Part shown: in pieces, positions 1 through 10,529 of the stretch
How the letters are laid out: each line of letters begins with the position of its first letter
How positions within the stretch are numbered: the first letter of the stretch is position 1
From: Volutella citrinella
Taxonomy: Eukaryota; Ascomycota; Sordariomycetes; Hypocreales; Nectriaceae
Length of the DNA: 64,000 nucleotides
Direction of reading: 5' to 3'
Assembly (NCBI GenBank): GCA_034401135.1
Contig: JAWZSP010000005.1
Span: 4,092,001 to 4,156,000, forward strand
The notes under the pieces: model-generated
The model's input: only the letters and a program-made list of their open reading frames with translations
Databases searched by the model: none
What the model was told of the DNA's origin: nothing
Position numbers and translations under genes: made by a program

Positions 1-777
1 TACTACAGCCCTACTGTCTTCAAGAGTCTCGGCATCACTGGTACCAACACTGGTTTCCTCACCACTGGTATCTTCGGTGTCGTCAAGACTGTCCTCACTT
101 TCGTCTGGCTCATGATCCTCATTGACCACATGGGTCGCCGAAACCTTCTCATGATTGGCGCCGCCGGTGGCTCCCTGTGCATGTGGTTCATTGGAGCCTA
201 CATCAAGATTGCCAACACTTCCAAGACGGTCAGCACCGCTGAGAACGCCAACCTCTCCTCCGGCGGCATTGCCGCCATCTTCATGTTCTACCTCTGGACT
301 GCCTTCTACACTCCTTCGTGGAACGGAACCCCCTGGGTTCTCAACTCCGAGATGTTCGATGCCAACACCCGCTCTCTTGGTCAGGCCAACGCTGCCGCCA
401 ACAACTGGTTCTGGGTAAGTTCCCCCTGGTGTACAAGTCGTCAATACCGCTCCTAACACGCTTCTTTCTAGAACTTCTTGATCGCACGCTTCACTGAGTC
501 CATGTTCAACGCTTGGGGCTATGGCGTCTACTTCTTCTTTGCCTCGCTGATGCTTATCTCCATCGTCTTCGTCTTCTTCTGCGTCCCCGAGACCAAGTCT
601 ATCCCGCTTGAGGCCATGGACCGCCTCTTCGAGGTCAAGCCCATCTGGCGCGCCAACCAGATTGTCCTGGATGAGCTTCAGCTCCACGAGCAGGAGTTCC
701 GACGCAATGTCGAGGGTGCTGATCTGGGCAAGGATGAGAAGGTCTCTTCGGAGCAGGTTGAGTCGACCAAGGTCTAA
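1..777 (+). CDS. qa-y: Quinate permease, MFS sugar-porter family (3' part)
   Basis: C-terminal part of a 12-TM major facilitator; the 5' part lies left of the window. The frame is open from base 1. Exons are 1-414 and 472-777; the intron 415-471 has donor GTAAGT, branch TCCTAAC and acceptor CTAG and joins in phase 0 (NNWFW/NFLIAR). Hydrophobic helices surround the sugar-porter signature DHMGRRNL, and the last helix is followed by PETKSIPLEAMDRLF, the PETKG-type end motif. The tail is acidic and cytoplasmic. The quinate role is inferred from its neighbours: qa-3, qa-4, qa-2 and qa-x follow within 7 kb, as in the Neurospora qa and Aspergillus qut clusters. It converges on qa-3. On its own the sequence would only support a hexose or quinate-type transporter. 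Confidence 0.88.
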
Positions 778-1483
778 ACTACCAGTGTACATTACATATA
801 GCCGTATTACTCTCTGGGATAATATTACTGGAAAACCAACTGTTTATACTCACTCCCAAGTTACAAATTGCCATGTAGAATTATTTGCGCCACCTTTCAG
901 CGGCCCTAGGGATGCTGGTTTTCAAAGTAGCAGCTGTCCCAGCAGGATCTAAGGGGTAGGTAAATTTTACTCAAGACCAATTTCTCACAAGAGTGGTTGG
1001 AAAATTTCTAGCGTAAATCAATTACACTATCATGATGCCCAATTTTACTTGGAGTCGCGCCTTTTGCCGAAACACCAACCTTTGGGCGACTGACATGTCA
1101 AATTGCACTGACTACTACCCAGCCAGCTTGATGATTCTTAATGGAGTCCCATCAGGAGCATTCCGATCCTGACCTCCTACTCCACGCTCGAAGTGGCCAT
1201 AGCGAAGTTTGCCCTTTGACTTAGTATCATTCACAATTGGTCACATCTCACGATTTCATGGCAATCATTGCAGTCACATCAACGTAGCATCTTGCACCAG
1301 GAGTTGTAGAAATATGCCTTATAAATGCTCGCTTTCCTATCCCTTACAGCAAAAATCTACCTTCGCTGAATGCTGATCTGAGCCTGCTCTAACAGAGTCT
1401 TTTTGCTCATGACGTGTACAAAGAAAAACCCAGAGTCTCAATCTTTTTGTCACATAAAAGGCCGCCACCCCAAGACGCCCCCG
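778..1483. other. Intergenic, convergent 3' ends of qa-y and qa-3
   Basis: About 700 bases between two convergent genes, visibly more AT-rich than the coding flanks. I see no supported gene, RNA or repeat here; it should hold both 3' UTRs. Confidence 0.6.
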
Positions 1484-2588
1484 CTATAGCTTGGCCGATT
1501 GGGCGGCGCGCTGGGCAACCTTTTCGTTGATGGCAACCTGCACCTTGTCCTTGGGCATCTCGTCGACGGGCTTGTTTAGCCAGTACTTGTCCTGCTCGAG
1601 GCCCTGCCAGATGAGGGCCTCGGTGCCGAGGATGACCTGCCAGCCGTTGGACTCCGAGATGGCGCCCAGGCGGGTGAAGGGGGTCGGGTTGTAGCACATC
1701 TCCAGGATGGCGCCCTTGCGGTCCTTCTCGAGGAAGGCCTCGGTGACGCGGCGGGCCAGCACCTCCTGCTGGGTCTGGGGCTCAAAGTCGGGCACGCAGG
1801 CGACGATGGCGCCGGGGGCCTCGAGCTCCTGGGCCTGCGACACCGTCTTGACGTGCAGCAGGCTGTCGCCGTAGCCGCGGGCCTTGCAGTCGCGGATGAC
1901 CTCGGCGACCTCTTCGTCGTCACGGTTGACCAAGTAGATGGTGGTCGACTTCATCCACTTCCACAGGGCGTAGATGGCGCTGCGGGCAGCACCGCCGCCG
2001 CCGACGACGAGGGCCGGGCGGTTGTGGAAGACGGCGTCAGGGTCGGAGACGTTCTGGTAGAAGGACTCGCGGATGCCGATGACGTCCGTGTTGGCGCCGC
2101 AGAAGATGCGGCGGCCGCCCTCCTCGCGCAGGTAGAGGGTGTTGCAAGCACCGACATCGCGGCACTCCTCGGTCAGCTCGTCAAGGTAGGGCAGGATGGC
2201 CACCTTGTTAGGCATTGTGACGGAGGCGCCTGGTCCGGTCAGCAAGCTTATTGATAGTGGAGAGAGACAGTCTTGGGGGAGGCATACCATAGAAGTCGGG
2301 GTGCTGGGCGAGCTTCAGAAAGTGAGGGATATCGGCCGAGTCGAGCCTGACCTGGCCCCATCGAAGGCCGAGGTCCTGGTAGATGAGATTGTGGAAGAAA
2401 GGGGACAGCGAGTGCGTGAGCTTCTTGCCAAAGAGGTAGCCATGGCGGTGCAGACGCGAGACCTCGTGGGCGGCGAGTGAGTCGCCTGAGGGGAACGCCT
2501 GGACATTCTGCTGCTGCTGGAGAGACATTGTGTGCAGTTGTGATTGTGGATGTTGCTGTTGTTGTCGAGCAGAGTCCGAATCACTCAT
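1484..2588 (-). CDS. qa-3: Quinate/shikimate dehydrogenase
   Basis: Oxidises quinate to 3-dehydroquinate (and shikimate to 3-dehydroshikimate), the entry step of cytoplasmic quinate catabolism. Exons on the minus strand are 2588-2288 and 2229-1484; the 58-base intron 2230-2287 (GTATGC...CCAG) joins FYG to ASVTMPNK. The predicted length is 348 aa. Family motifs are in order: HSLSPFFHN (substrate pocket), SVTMPNK with the catalytic Lys, CNT and NTDVIG, the Rossmann glycine-rich [10 protein letters not shown], and C-terminal [10 protein letters not shown]. The start is uncertain: 2588 begins with a Q-rich leader, while a second ATG at 2528 also gives a full enzyme domain. It is convergent with qa-y and divergent from qa-4, with which it shares a 1.1 kb promoter. 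Confidence 0.93.
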
Positions 2589-2899
2589 GGCTGCGGCGGT
2601 CCCCGAGTACAAGTACTGACACTGAAGGCTCCGATTCGGCAGTGCTCTACTGCGTAAAAGCCGGGCTCGTCCACCACTCACAGGCGCCCCAGAGTTTACC
2701 GCGTGCCGAGGGGGGGGGTACCGTAGTCAGCAAAGCAAAGCAAGCAAGCAGAGGCCAGGTGGTTCTGCAACATTCATGCGAGATCGATTTCCAGGATTTT
2801 CCCCAGATTGGCGGCGCCTGGCAATTCATCCGGGGGGGGAAAAGGGCTTCTCGCCGGGGTGGGGCATCGCAACTCCCGGCCCGCTCGGGCCAGGTCCCT

Positions 2900-2915
2900 G
2901 GATAAAGGCTTTTCC
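2900..2915. promoter_or_regulatory. Candidate QA-1F/QUTA activator site
   Basis: GGATAAAGGCTTTTCC matches the published Neurospora QA-1F consensus GGRTAARYRYTTATCC at 14 of 16 positions and keeps its dyad form. It lies in the divergent qa-3/qa-4 promoter, about 310 bases from the qa-3 start and 770 from the qa-4 start. The match was made by eye against the consensus as I recall it; binding is inferred. Confidence 0.6.
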
Positions 2916-3584
2916 AGCGCCCTCATTCGCGCACTGGGGACCCGGCCCACCCATGTCCACCGGTGGCCGGGCCAATCGATCGCGACCCAATCTCGATGAT
3001 GGACGAGTAGATGCCGCGCCTGCCCTTGCCACTGCAGCGCAGGCGACCATTATTACGAGCAGCCCTTCCGCGGAGCATGGAGGGTGCGGCAGTGGCATGC
3101 GGCGCAGGCAACCATTACGCGCTGCTTTCGTCACAGATGGACAGCGGGTGTGGGATTCTAGGGAAAATCACCTGCCCGGTCCGGGTCACGTCACGGGCTC
3201 CGGCTCACAGGGGGCATCAGAAGTTCTCTCGTCTCCTCCTGGTTGTTGTCTCGCCCTGTCGCCGTCATCCCCGAAGCATGGCCGACGTCAACCGTCGAAA
3301 CCCTGCGTTGCAGCGAATTCCGCCGTTCCGTTGGGTTGGCTTGTTGGAGCCCTTCCACACAGACTAGCACATACACGATGGGGAAGACCCATTTTGCTCG
3401 TCAGCCTGATAAACAAAACTGCTAGCAACTGCTTATATGATACTGATGCTCCATTCTTGTTCCCATTTATCATCGGCCTTCGCCGTCTTGCCATCTCTCC
3501 TGTCCACTGGCAACTGACCTCCCCTTACTTACACCCTTTCCATCATCCATCAATACTATTCCCAACCTTGGTCCCCTTCTACTC

Positions 3585-3598
3585 TCTATATATATACA
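3585..3598 (+). promoter_or_regulatory. TATA box of qa-4
   Basis: A run of alternating T and A (CTATATATATACA) sits about 90 bases before the qa-4 ATG and is preceded and followed by a pyrimidine-rich leader, typical of a strongly inducible fungal promoter. Confidence 0.6.
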
Positions 3599-3682
3599 TA
3601 TTCATCCTAGCCTCTCTTCTCCGAGTCCTCGTTGTTGACTCTCCCTACCTTATACCACATCCATCACATCACATCATACACA

Positions 3683-4747
3683 ATGGCACACAAGTCAAGT
3701 ATATGCACAATGTCCCTGGGACGCTGCTTTGCCGGCCACTCCCTCGCCCACAAGCTTGACATGGCGCAAAAGTACGGCTTCCAGGGCATCGAAGTCTTCT
3801 ACGAGGACCTCGTCGACCTTGCCAACTCCCTCCCCGGCGGCCCTACCCCTGAAAACCAAATCACCGCCGCCCGAACCATGCGCCAGATGTGCCGCTCCCG
3901 TAACATGGCCATCATCGCCCTCCAGCCCTTTATGCACTTTGGTGGCCTCATCAACCGTGAGGAGCACCGCCGCCGTGTCCAAGAGCTACGGCTCTGGTTC
4001 GAACTCGCCCATGCCCTAGGCACCGACCTCATCCTCTTCCCCAGCAGCTTCCTCCCCTCAGAGCAGCTCAAGATCGGCACCGATCACCTCGACCAGATCG
4101 TCGAGGACTTCACCGAGGCCGCCGACATGGGAGCCCAGCAGTCTCCCGCCATCCGCTTCGCGTACGAGGCCCTCTGCTGGGGCACGAGGATCGACACCTG
4201 GGAGGCCAGCTGGGAGATTGTGCAGCGAGTCGACAGGCCCAACTTTGGCGTCTGCATCGACAGCTACAACATGCTCGGCCGCATCTACGCCGACCCGGCC
4301 GCCCTCAACGGCCGCACCCCTGACTGCGAGGAGGTCACCCTCGCCTCCACCCAGCGGCTGCTCGAGGACGTCGACGTCTCCAAGCTGTTCCTCCTCCAGG
4401 TCGCCGACGGCGAGCGGCTCAGCCAGCCCCTGGACAAGGACCACCCCTTCTACAACGCTGAGCAGCCGACCCGCATGAGCTGGTCGCGCAACGCACGGCT
4501 ATTCTATGGCGAGCCCCAGTTCGGTGGCTACCTCCCCTGCAAGCACGTCCTGTCGGCAGTCGTGCAGGGGCTCGGCTTCGAGGGCTGGCTGAGCTTCGAG
4601 GTGTTCAACCGCAGGCTCGCAGACACCGACCCGGCCGTGCCGGAGGAGATGGCCAAGCGGGCGGCCGAGTCGTTTGAGAAGATGAAGAAGGACTTGGGGC
4701 TGCGGACGGAGGAGGTACAGGCACCCAGGCTGCACGCCATGCTGTGA
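3683..4747 (+). CDS. qa-4: 3-dehydroshikimate dehydratase
   Basis: Converts 3-dehydroshikimate to protocatechuate, linking quinate use to the beta-ketoadipate pathway. Single exon, 354 aa, a TIM barrel of the xylose-isomerase-like (AP endonuclease 2) fold. The start MAHKSSICTMSLGRCFAGHS fits the usual N terminus of fungal DHS dehydratases; an upstream in-frame ATG at 3632 would add 17 residues that look like untranslated leader. Probable metal ligands are in the expected order: the Glu in FAYEALCWG, the Asp in GVCIDSYNM, the Gln in FLLQVADGER and the Glu in WLSFEVFNR. It ends convergently with qa-2, only 156 bases away. Confidence 0.95.
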   Translation: MAHKSSICTMSLGRCFAGHSLAHKLDMAQKYGFQGIEVFYEDLVDLANSLPGGPTPENQITAARTMRQMCRSRNMAIIALQPFMHFGGLINREEHRRRVQELRLWFELAHALGTDLILFPSSFLPSEQLKIGTDHLDQIVEDFTEAADMGAQQSPAIRFAYEALCWGTRIDTWEASWEIVQRVDRPNFGVCIDSYNMLGRIYADPAALNGRTPDCEEVTLASTQRLLEDVDVSKLFLLQVADGERLSQPLDKDHPFYNAEQPTRMSWSRNARLFYGEPQFGGYLPCKHVLSAVVQGLGFEGWLSFEVFNRRLADTDPAVPEEMAKRAAESFEKMKKDLGLRTEEVQAPRLHAML

Positions 4748-4903
4748 ACGAATGAGAATGACCATGTCTGTATTGTAACGAGAGCTCAAAATGTTGCGTC
4801 TACCATAGCATATAGCGAGTACTGCTTGATTGAATCTTATTTTTCTTCATCATTCTTAAATTTTAAGTGTCCATTCTAATCCCAATTTTTAATTTTTCCC
4901 AAT

Positions 4904-5365
4904 CTATAGCTTTGATCCCTTCCTCAACTTAATGTGCTTGGCTGCAAACTCCACCGATGCTGTATACCCATAGACGCCCAACCCGCAAATAACGGCCTCG
5001 GCCTTGTCGCTCAAGTAGCTGTGGTGCCTGAACTTCTCCCGCGTGTGGACATTGGTGATGTGAATCTCGACAAACGGAATGTCCACGCCGGCGAGGGCAT
5101 CCCGGATGGCGACGCTGGTGTGAGTGTAGGCGCCGGCGTTGATGATGATGGCATCAACAGCCTCATCCCTCGCGGCGTGGATGCGGTCCACGATGGCGCC
5201 CTCCGAGTTGGCCTGGAAGGACTGGAGCTCAGCAGAGAACTCCTTTGCTTTGGCGGCGGCGTCCGTCTCCACGTCCTTGAGAGTCGTAGAGCCGTAGATA
5301 TGGGGCTCCCGGGTTCCCAAGAGGTTCAGGTTGGGGCCGTTGATGAGGAGGATCTTGCGGGACAT
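4904..5365 (-). CDS. qa-2: Catabolic 3-dehydroquinate dehydratase (type II)
   Basis: Dehydrates 3-dehydroquinate to 3-dehydroshikimate; the type II enzyme is a dodecamer, distinct from the AROM domain used in biosynthesis. Single exon, 153 aa, the normal size. Visible motifs are [13 protein letters not shown], the active-site Tyr in [14 protein letters not shown]-like [26 protein letters not shown], and the catalytic His in [20 protein letters not shown]. The start at 5365 ([12 protein letters not shown]) is preferred because the upstream in-frame extension to 5461 is unlike any DHQase. The divergent neighbour is qa-x. Confidence 0.96.
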   Translation of the reverse strand: MSRKILLINGPNLNLLGTREPHIYGSTTLKDVETDAAAKAKEFSAELQSFQANSEGAIVDRIHAARDEAVDAIIINAGAYTHTSVAIRDALAGVDIPFVEIHITNVHTREKFRHHSYLSDKAEAVICGLGVYGYTASVEFAAKHIKLRKGSKL

Positions 5366-5591
5366 GGTGAGACAGGGGGTGAAACTGTTCTGGTTCTCTT
5401 TCTGGTACTGTTTTGCTCGTAGCCAGTCTTTTCGCAAATGCTCCAATGCCTTCAAATACACGGGCGACTCAATTGACCCTCTTCTTGCGGATCAATCATG
5501 CCTCCAGCCTTGTTCCCATCTCGGCAATTGAGATGGGGACGGCCAGAATGCGCCCCACAACGCCCGGCTAAAGCTTCATCCCTCACTTCGC

Positions 5592-5605
5592 CCCCCCGCG
5601 GGGGG
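5592..5605. promoter_or_regulatory. GC palindrome with CreA/CRE-1-type sites in the qa-2/qa-x promoter
   Basis: The perfect 14-base palindrome CCCCCCGCGGGGGG contains the carbon-repressor core SYGGRG (as GCGGGG) on both strands. It sits between the divergent qa-2 and qa-x starts. Glucose repression of the quinate genes is known in Neurospora and Aspergillus; use of this site is inferred. Confidence 0.45.
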
Positions 5606-5842
5606 TTTCAGACACAGCATGACCGATCGAAGGCTGCTGCCAGCCTGCCACGCCTTCCCCACAGCGCCATTACTCCCGCCGTCGCGGAATCCATCTGGGG
5701 TCGGTTGGCGGCGGCTGATTCGATCGCCAACAAAACAAGCCACCCCTCACGACGCCCAGGCCCTTGAGAGCAACACCACGCCGACCCTTTTGCCCCGGAA
5801 ACACAATCAGCCAGGTTGCGGAGCCCAATTTACTGCAGAAAC

Positions 5843-7153
5843 ATGGATGACAAGGAGATTGCCGACGTGTACGCCTTTGCCGTGCAGCTGGGCAAGGATG
5901 CCGGCGACCTGCTCCTTCGCCGTCGCCTCGACGGTGGCAGCCAGGACCCGAGCTCTACCAGCGCCGTAGCATACGTCGAGAAGGAGAACTCGGTAGATCT
6001 AGTGACCAAGACGGACAATGGTGTGTTTGTCCTCCTTAAACCTGCCGTCCTAGGTGCAGGTATGCTAACAGTTGGGCCTTGTCGCTGCTAGAAGTCGAGA
6101 CGTTTATTCGAGAGTCGGTTCACAAGAGGTTCCCCAATCACGCGTAAGTGCCCCCCCCCCCCTCCTCCAACCAGTCCCTAGTCCTTTGGCTCACACATTG
6201 CTTCTGCTAGCTTCCTGGGCGAGGAATCGTACTCCGCCGGGGCCTCCCGTACCTACCTGGTCGAGGATGGGCCATCATGGATCGTTGACCCTCTCGATGG
6301 GACCGTCAACTTCACTCACTTCTTTCCCATGTTCTGCGTCTCCATTGCCTTTGCAGTAAATGGCGTCCCAATCATCGGTGTTATCAATGCTCCTTTCTTG
6401 AACCAGATCTTCACGTCATGCGTCGGTCGTGGCGCCTGGCTCAATGAGACCCAGCGGCTCCCATTGATCCGCAACCCCATCCCTCCCATGCCTCAAAACG
6501 CCCCGAGTGGCTGCATATTCTCATGTGAGTGGGGCAAGGACCGCCGAGATATTCCTGATGGAAACCTATCTCGCAAGGTCGAGTCTTTCGTCAACATGGC
6601 GCTGGAGCGGAGCGCCCGTGACGGCAAGGGCGGTATGGTCCATGGTGTTCGTAGCTTGGGAAGGTAAGGCGTGCAACCCCATTCCCCCGTATGATCCCTT
6701 CGCTAATACCTATCATGAAGTGCAACACTTGATCTAGCATACACGGCCATGGGATCGTTCGACATTTGGTGGGAAGGTGGCTGCTGGGAATGGTACGAGC
6801 GGAATACCATGAACCGGCGGACGTAGCTAACACGATCCAGGGATGTTGCCGCCGGCTTTGCTATTCTCGAAGAGGCGGGGGGTCTTGTTACCACCGCCAA
6901 TCCCCCAGAGAACCTAGAAGAGGCCGAAATACCAAAGGCCCATCTTGGTGGGAGACTGTACCTTGCTGTCCGGTGAGTGGCCCTGCTTTGGGGTCCCAAA
7001 TGTCCCGCCTGTTCTGCTCGACATCTTGCTAACCACCTTGACAGACCAGCTGGTCCCAGTGAGACTGAAACAGGTCGCCAAACACAGGAACGGACAGTAC
7101 GGGAGGTGTGGAAGCGGGTTCGAACATTGGATTACCAGCGCCCGGGCATCTGA
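5843..7153 (+). CDS. qa-x: Inositol-monophosphatase-like protein of the quinate cluster
   Basis: Member of the FIG/IMPase superfamily; its role in quinate use (qa-x in Neurospora, qutG in Aspergillus) is not settled in the literature. I read six exons: 5843-6020, 6092-6143, 6211-6663, 6721-6792, 6841-6972 and 7045-7153, giving 331 aa with every junction in frame. Metal-binding IMPase motifs are all present: GEES in exon 3, WIVDPLDGTVNFTH, and WDVAAGFAILEEAGG across the fourth intron. Intron 2 contains a run of 12 cytosines (6151-6162). It lies divergent from qa-2 and is convergent with msh4, 123 bases apart. Confidence 0.92.
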
Positions 7154-7276
7154 AATGACAAAAAGAGCCGACATGTTACTCTGGTAACATCGTTATTTAC
7201 ATAGACAACCACCCACACTAAACAGCAGTTTCTCGATAGCAAGACATCAAACCTGCGAGTTAGAGACCTTGCCAAC

Positions 7277-10128
7277 TCACACGTTATCCACTTCTTCCAT
7301 CCGCACAATGAATTCTTCTTGCAGTCGTTTCAAATACGCAGGTAATGTTTCGTCAGTCCCAAATGCCTGTGCTTGCTTGAGAGCCTCATGGAGATTGATG
7401 GTCAGTTTCCGTCGAGCCAGAAGCTTAGTGGATTCTGAGCTCCGCTTGTTGGCCTCCCTCTTCCGCCTGAGGTCTGTTGCGATGGCTTGGGCCTTGTCTA
7501 TGAAGCTCTGAGGCAGCCCCATGGCACGTGCCAATTTGATGCCGTAGTGTTCAGTCCCGTCGATGGCCCCTGCCGTGGCTTTGTAAAGCATTGTGGTATG
7601 CGGCATACCATCATCGGCAGTGGAATTCTCAGATGCAAGATGCAGATTGAGAACACCAGGGCGGTCTGCCAGGACATTGGTGAGATCAATAAAATGGGTT
7701 GCGAACCAAACCGAAGCTTTACTCTGAATCAGAGCCTCAGACATAGCAATAGCTATTGCTAAGCCATCTCTTGTGCTCGTTCCTCTCCCGAGCTCGTCAA
7801 TCACCGCGAGGCTTTTCGCATCAATGTTCCTTAGGATGAATGCCATTTCGCGCATTTCCACGGAGAAGGTCGACATGTTGCTTTCAATGTTGTCGTCAAG
7901 TGAAACACGAGAAAAAATCGTGTGGATGATGGGAAATGATGCATACTCTGCTGGGACAAAGCATCCAATTTGCGCCATGATCTGGAGCAACGCGATTGCT
8001 CGAATGTACGTGCTCTTGCCACTCATATTACAACCGGTGACGATATGGAAGCAATAATGCTCAGTTGCATAATAGTCATTGGGAACGAAATGGTCCGACA
8101 TGGTCTACCCGTCACTTGTTAGCTTTGAAATCAATTTCGCGATGGGGAATGGACCTTGTCAAGCACGGGATGTCTCGCAGACTTCAGAGCGAGCGTGCCA
8201 ATAATTTCCGGCCGCACATAATCCCTCGTGGATGCCAACTGTGCAAATGATGTAATCATGTCAATGAGTGCGACTGATTCACAGATGCGGAACAGATGCG
8301 GCGCTTCGTGCCGGAGCTCTTTGGCAAGCTTCTGAACTTCAGCATCGCTGCGTATCATAACTTCATTCGATGTATCGGATAATCTCAAATTCAGTTTGAC
8401 CAGATTTAACGTCTGGCATTCAATTTTCCCTTTCTTTCGCACGACGTTAATGAGAATGTCTGGCAGCCCGTCTTCGAAGTCACTACTATGCAATTGAAGC
8501 CAATATTTTCGTCCATTATCGAACTTCAGCTTGGCGTCCAACCCATCAGCTTCTAATACAAGTTAGCACACTCATTTGCTTTGAAGCCGTCCTGTCAGTA
8601 CCGTTGAGGCCTTCCACATGTAAATGTATCTCCTCGGTGAGCTCTTTGTACGTTTGGCGAGCCACATCGAGCATGCCACTGATACCTGACTTTACAGCAA
8701 ACGTTCTTTGGTTGCGTTGATCCAGTGGGGTTTTCATGTACGTCACGTCAGGTTCGATTACACGGCGGATTTTGTCGAGGATAGGGCAGGTGATTTCGGG
8801 CTGACATAAATCACGGATTTTCGTCAGCAGGGCACTTTCCGCTGGCCTCAATGCGGAGAATAATTTTGGTGTCGCATCGAGAAAACTTTTAACCATCAGG
8901 ATATGGTTCAACTGTTCCTCTACCTGATGAACTTCGGCATTGGAGGGTATGATGATCATCTTCAGTCGTCAGAAGCCGGTGTTCCCGTTAGTTTGCACGG
9001 CTCACCTTGGTCAACACCCTCTCAATATCTCGAAAATCTTTGAGAGCTGGGCTAATTAGCAAGAATATAGAACTGTGCCGGGAATAATGCTCACATTTTC
9101 GCGTTTCCATAAACATTTCTTCATTGGAAGTCAATTCTTCCAATGCATCATAGCGGGGATCGATGAATGATTCGCAGCTAGTGGGAGGTTGAAGTATGTT
9201 ACTTCGGAGCATTCGAGACCCCATTGGTGTCGACGTGTGATTCAGGAGACCGAAGAGGCAATCTTTCGACTTGGTATTTTTGAGGTTCTGCATGATTTCG
9301 AGCCCCTGGATGGCGGATATATCAATCAGCATCGTGTCTTCTGACGGCCTGTACCGAATGCGCAGGGAGTGTGGACTGAAATCGGTTGAGAAATGAGTGT
9401 GGATGTATTGCATCGCCTGCACCTTTTCAGCTTATGCGTCACCGCGAACTGTCTTGGATCGCACTCACTGCTGCAAAGGAACTGATGGCATAAAACTTCC
9501 CTTGTATCACAACTTTGAGCGGTTCTACGTCGTCTTTGAAAGCCAGATTGTGAATGTGCTCGATGCCTTCGCTTTCGGACCAAGCCGACCGGTCCAGTGC
9601 TGTCAGTTGAACTTCTGGCAGAAGCTCCTGTACTAACATGAACAAAGTACTCGGGGGATTTGGCGGGCACGCTGTCGACATGAAAAGAATGTGAGACGGA
9701 GCCGACATCTGTATCTTGTGGATAGTCTTGACATAAGATTGGTTGTCACAAATCTGACTGATCACGACCTCGCCCATTGAGACATTGACCAGTGCCACAC
9801 CAACAGAGGGCGATACTCCTCGAGCCTCACTGACTGCACACACAATGCATTGAGACTCTGTGAGGCCCAGAATAGACGACGCATTGGTCGCTCGAGACTT
9901 GCGGCCTGACGGAGTACTTGCACGAGTTTCTGGTCTTGGAGTAGCTGCAAGTGCAGTGCTTGATCGACTGCTGGTGGGTGCCTGTGATCGACTGCGTCCA
10001 AGTACACTGCTACTCGCGACGGCCTGGCTCCGCGATCGAGGAGTGCTGCTTTGGAAGTAGACAGATGAAGAGCGGCTTGCGGTCCTTCTGACACTAGACC
10101 CTGGGCGGTTGGGATATGGACGCGGCAT
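7277..10128 (-). CDS. msh4: Meiosis-specific MutS homolog MSH4
   Basis: Partner of MSH5 in the ZMM clamp that stabilises crossover intermediates in meiosis; the family lacks the mismatch-binding domain I. Proposed exons are 10128-9469, 9416-9095, 9046-9006, 8959-8602, 8549-8155 and 8104-7277, about 867 aa. The Ser/Arg-rich N terminus (first ~75 residues) is low complexity. Then come MutS connector and lever domains, SARHPVLDK, Walker A GCNMSGKST (near residue 616), the DDDIE-like DDNIESNMSTF loop, and Walker B LAVIDELGRGTS. The second exon could instead start six bases earlier (9422). Donor 8154 reads GTCCAT, a poor match, and donor 8601 reads GTACTG. Without splicing at 8154 the conserved ATPase domain is lost, so I keep it. 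The gene implies an intact or recently active sexual cycle. Confidence 0.92.
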
Positions 10129-10529
10129 GTTTGAGTGTCACAGCGCCGGCGAAGGCAAATCAGACAAGTGCTTCTTAGTGTGTTGGAGAAGACCGAGTGG
10201 GAGTCACAGTCACAATCATGAGAAGCAGATCATCGAGAGAATTTTTTGGTAAATTAAGACGACTTGGACATCACACTCAGAAGAGCACCTTCTTGGGGGT
10301 TACTGCCAGTTTCACCTTTGGGAAGGAGAGATGGTTGTGGTGTTGTTTGCCCACTTGGTTTGGCAAGAACGTACCACATAATCACCCGATGTTTCACCGA
10401 ACGGCCCGCTAATTCCTCCACTATCGAGCCCAAGCTCCTTCAAGTCTTCCACAACGCCTGACACCGGTTGATACGCAAATCCACACATCGTTCCGTCACC
10501 AGACGCGTTGATCGCGTCCCAAGCCAGCC

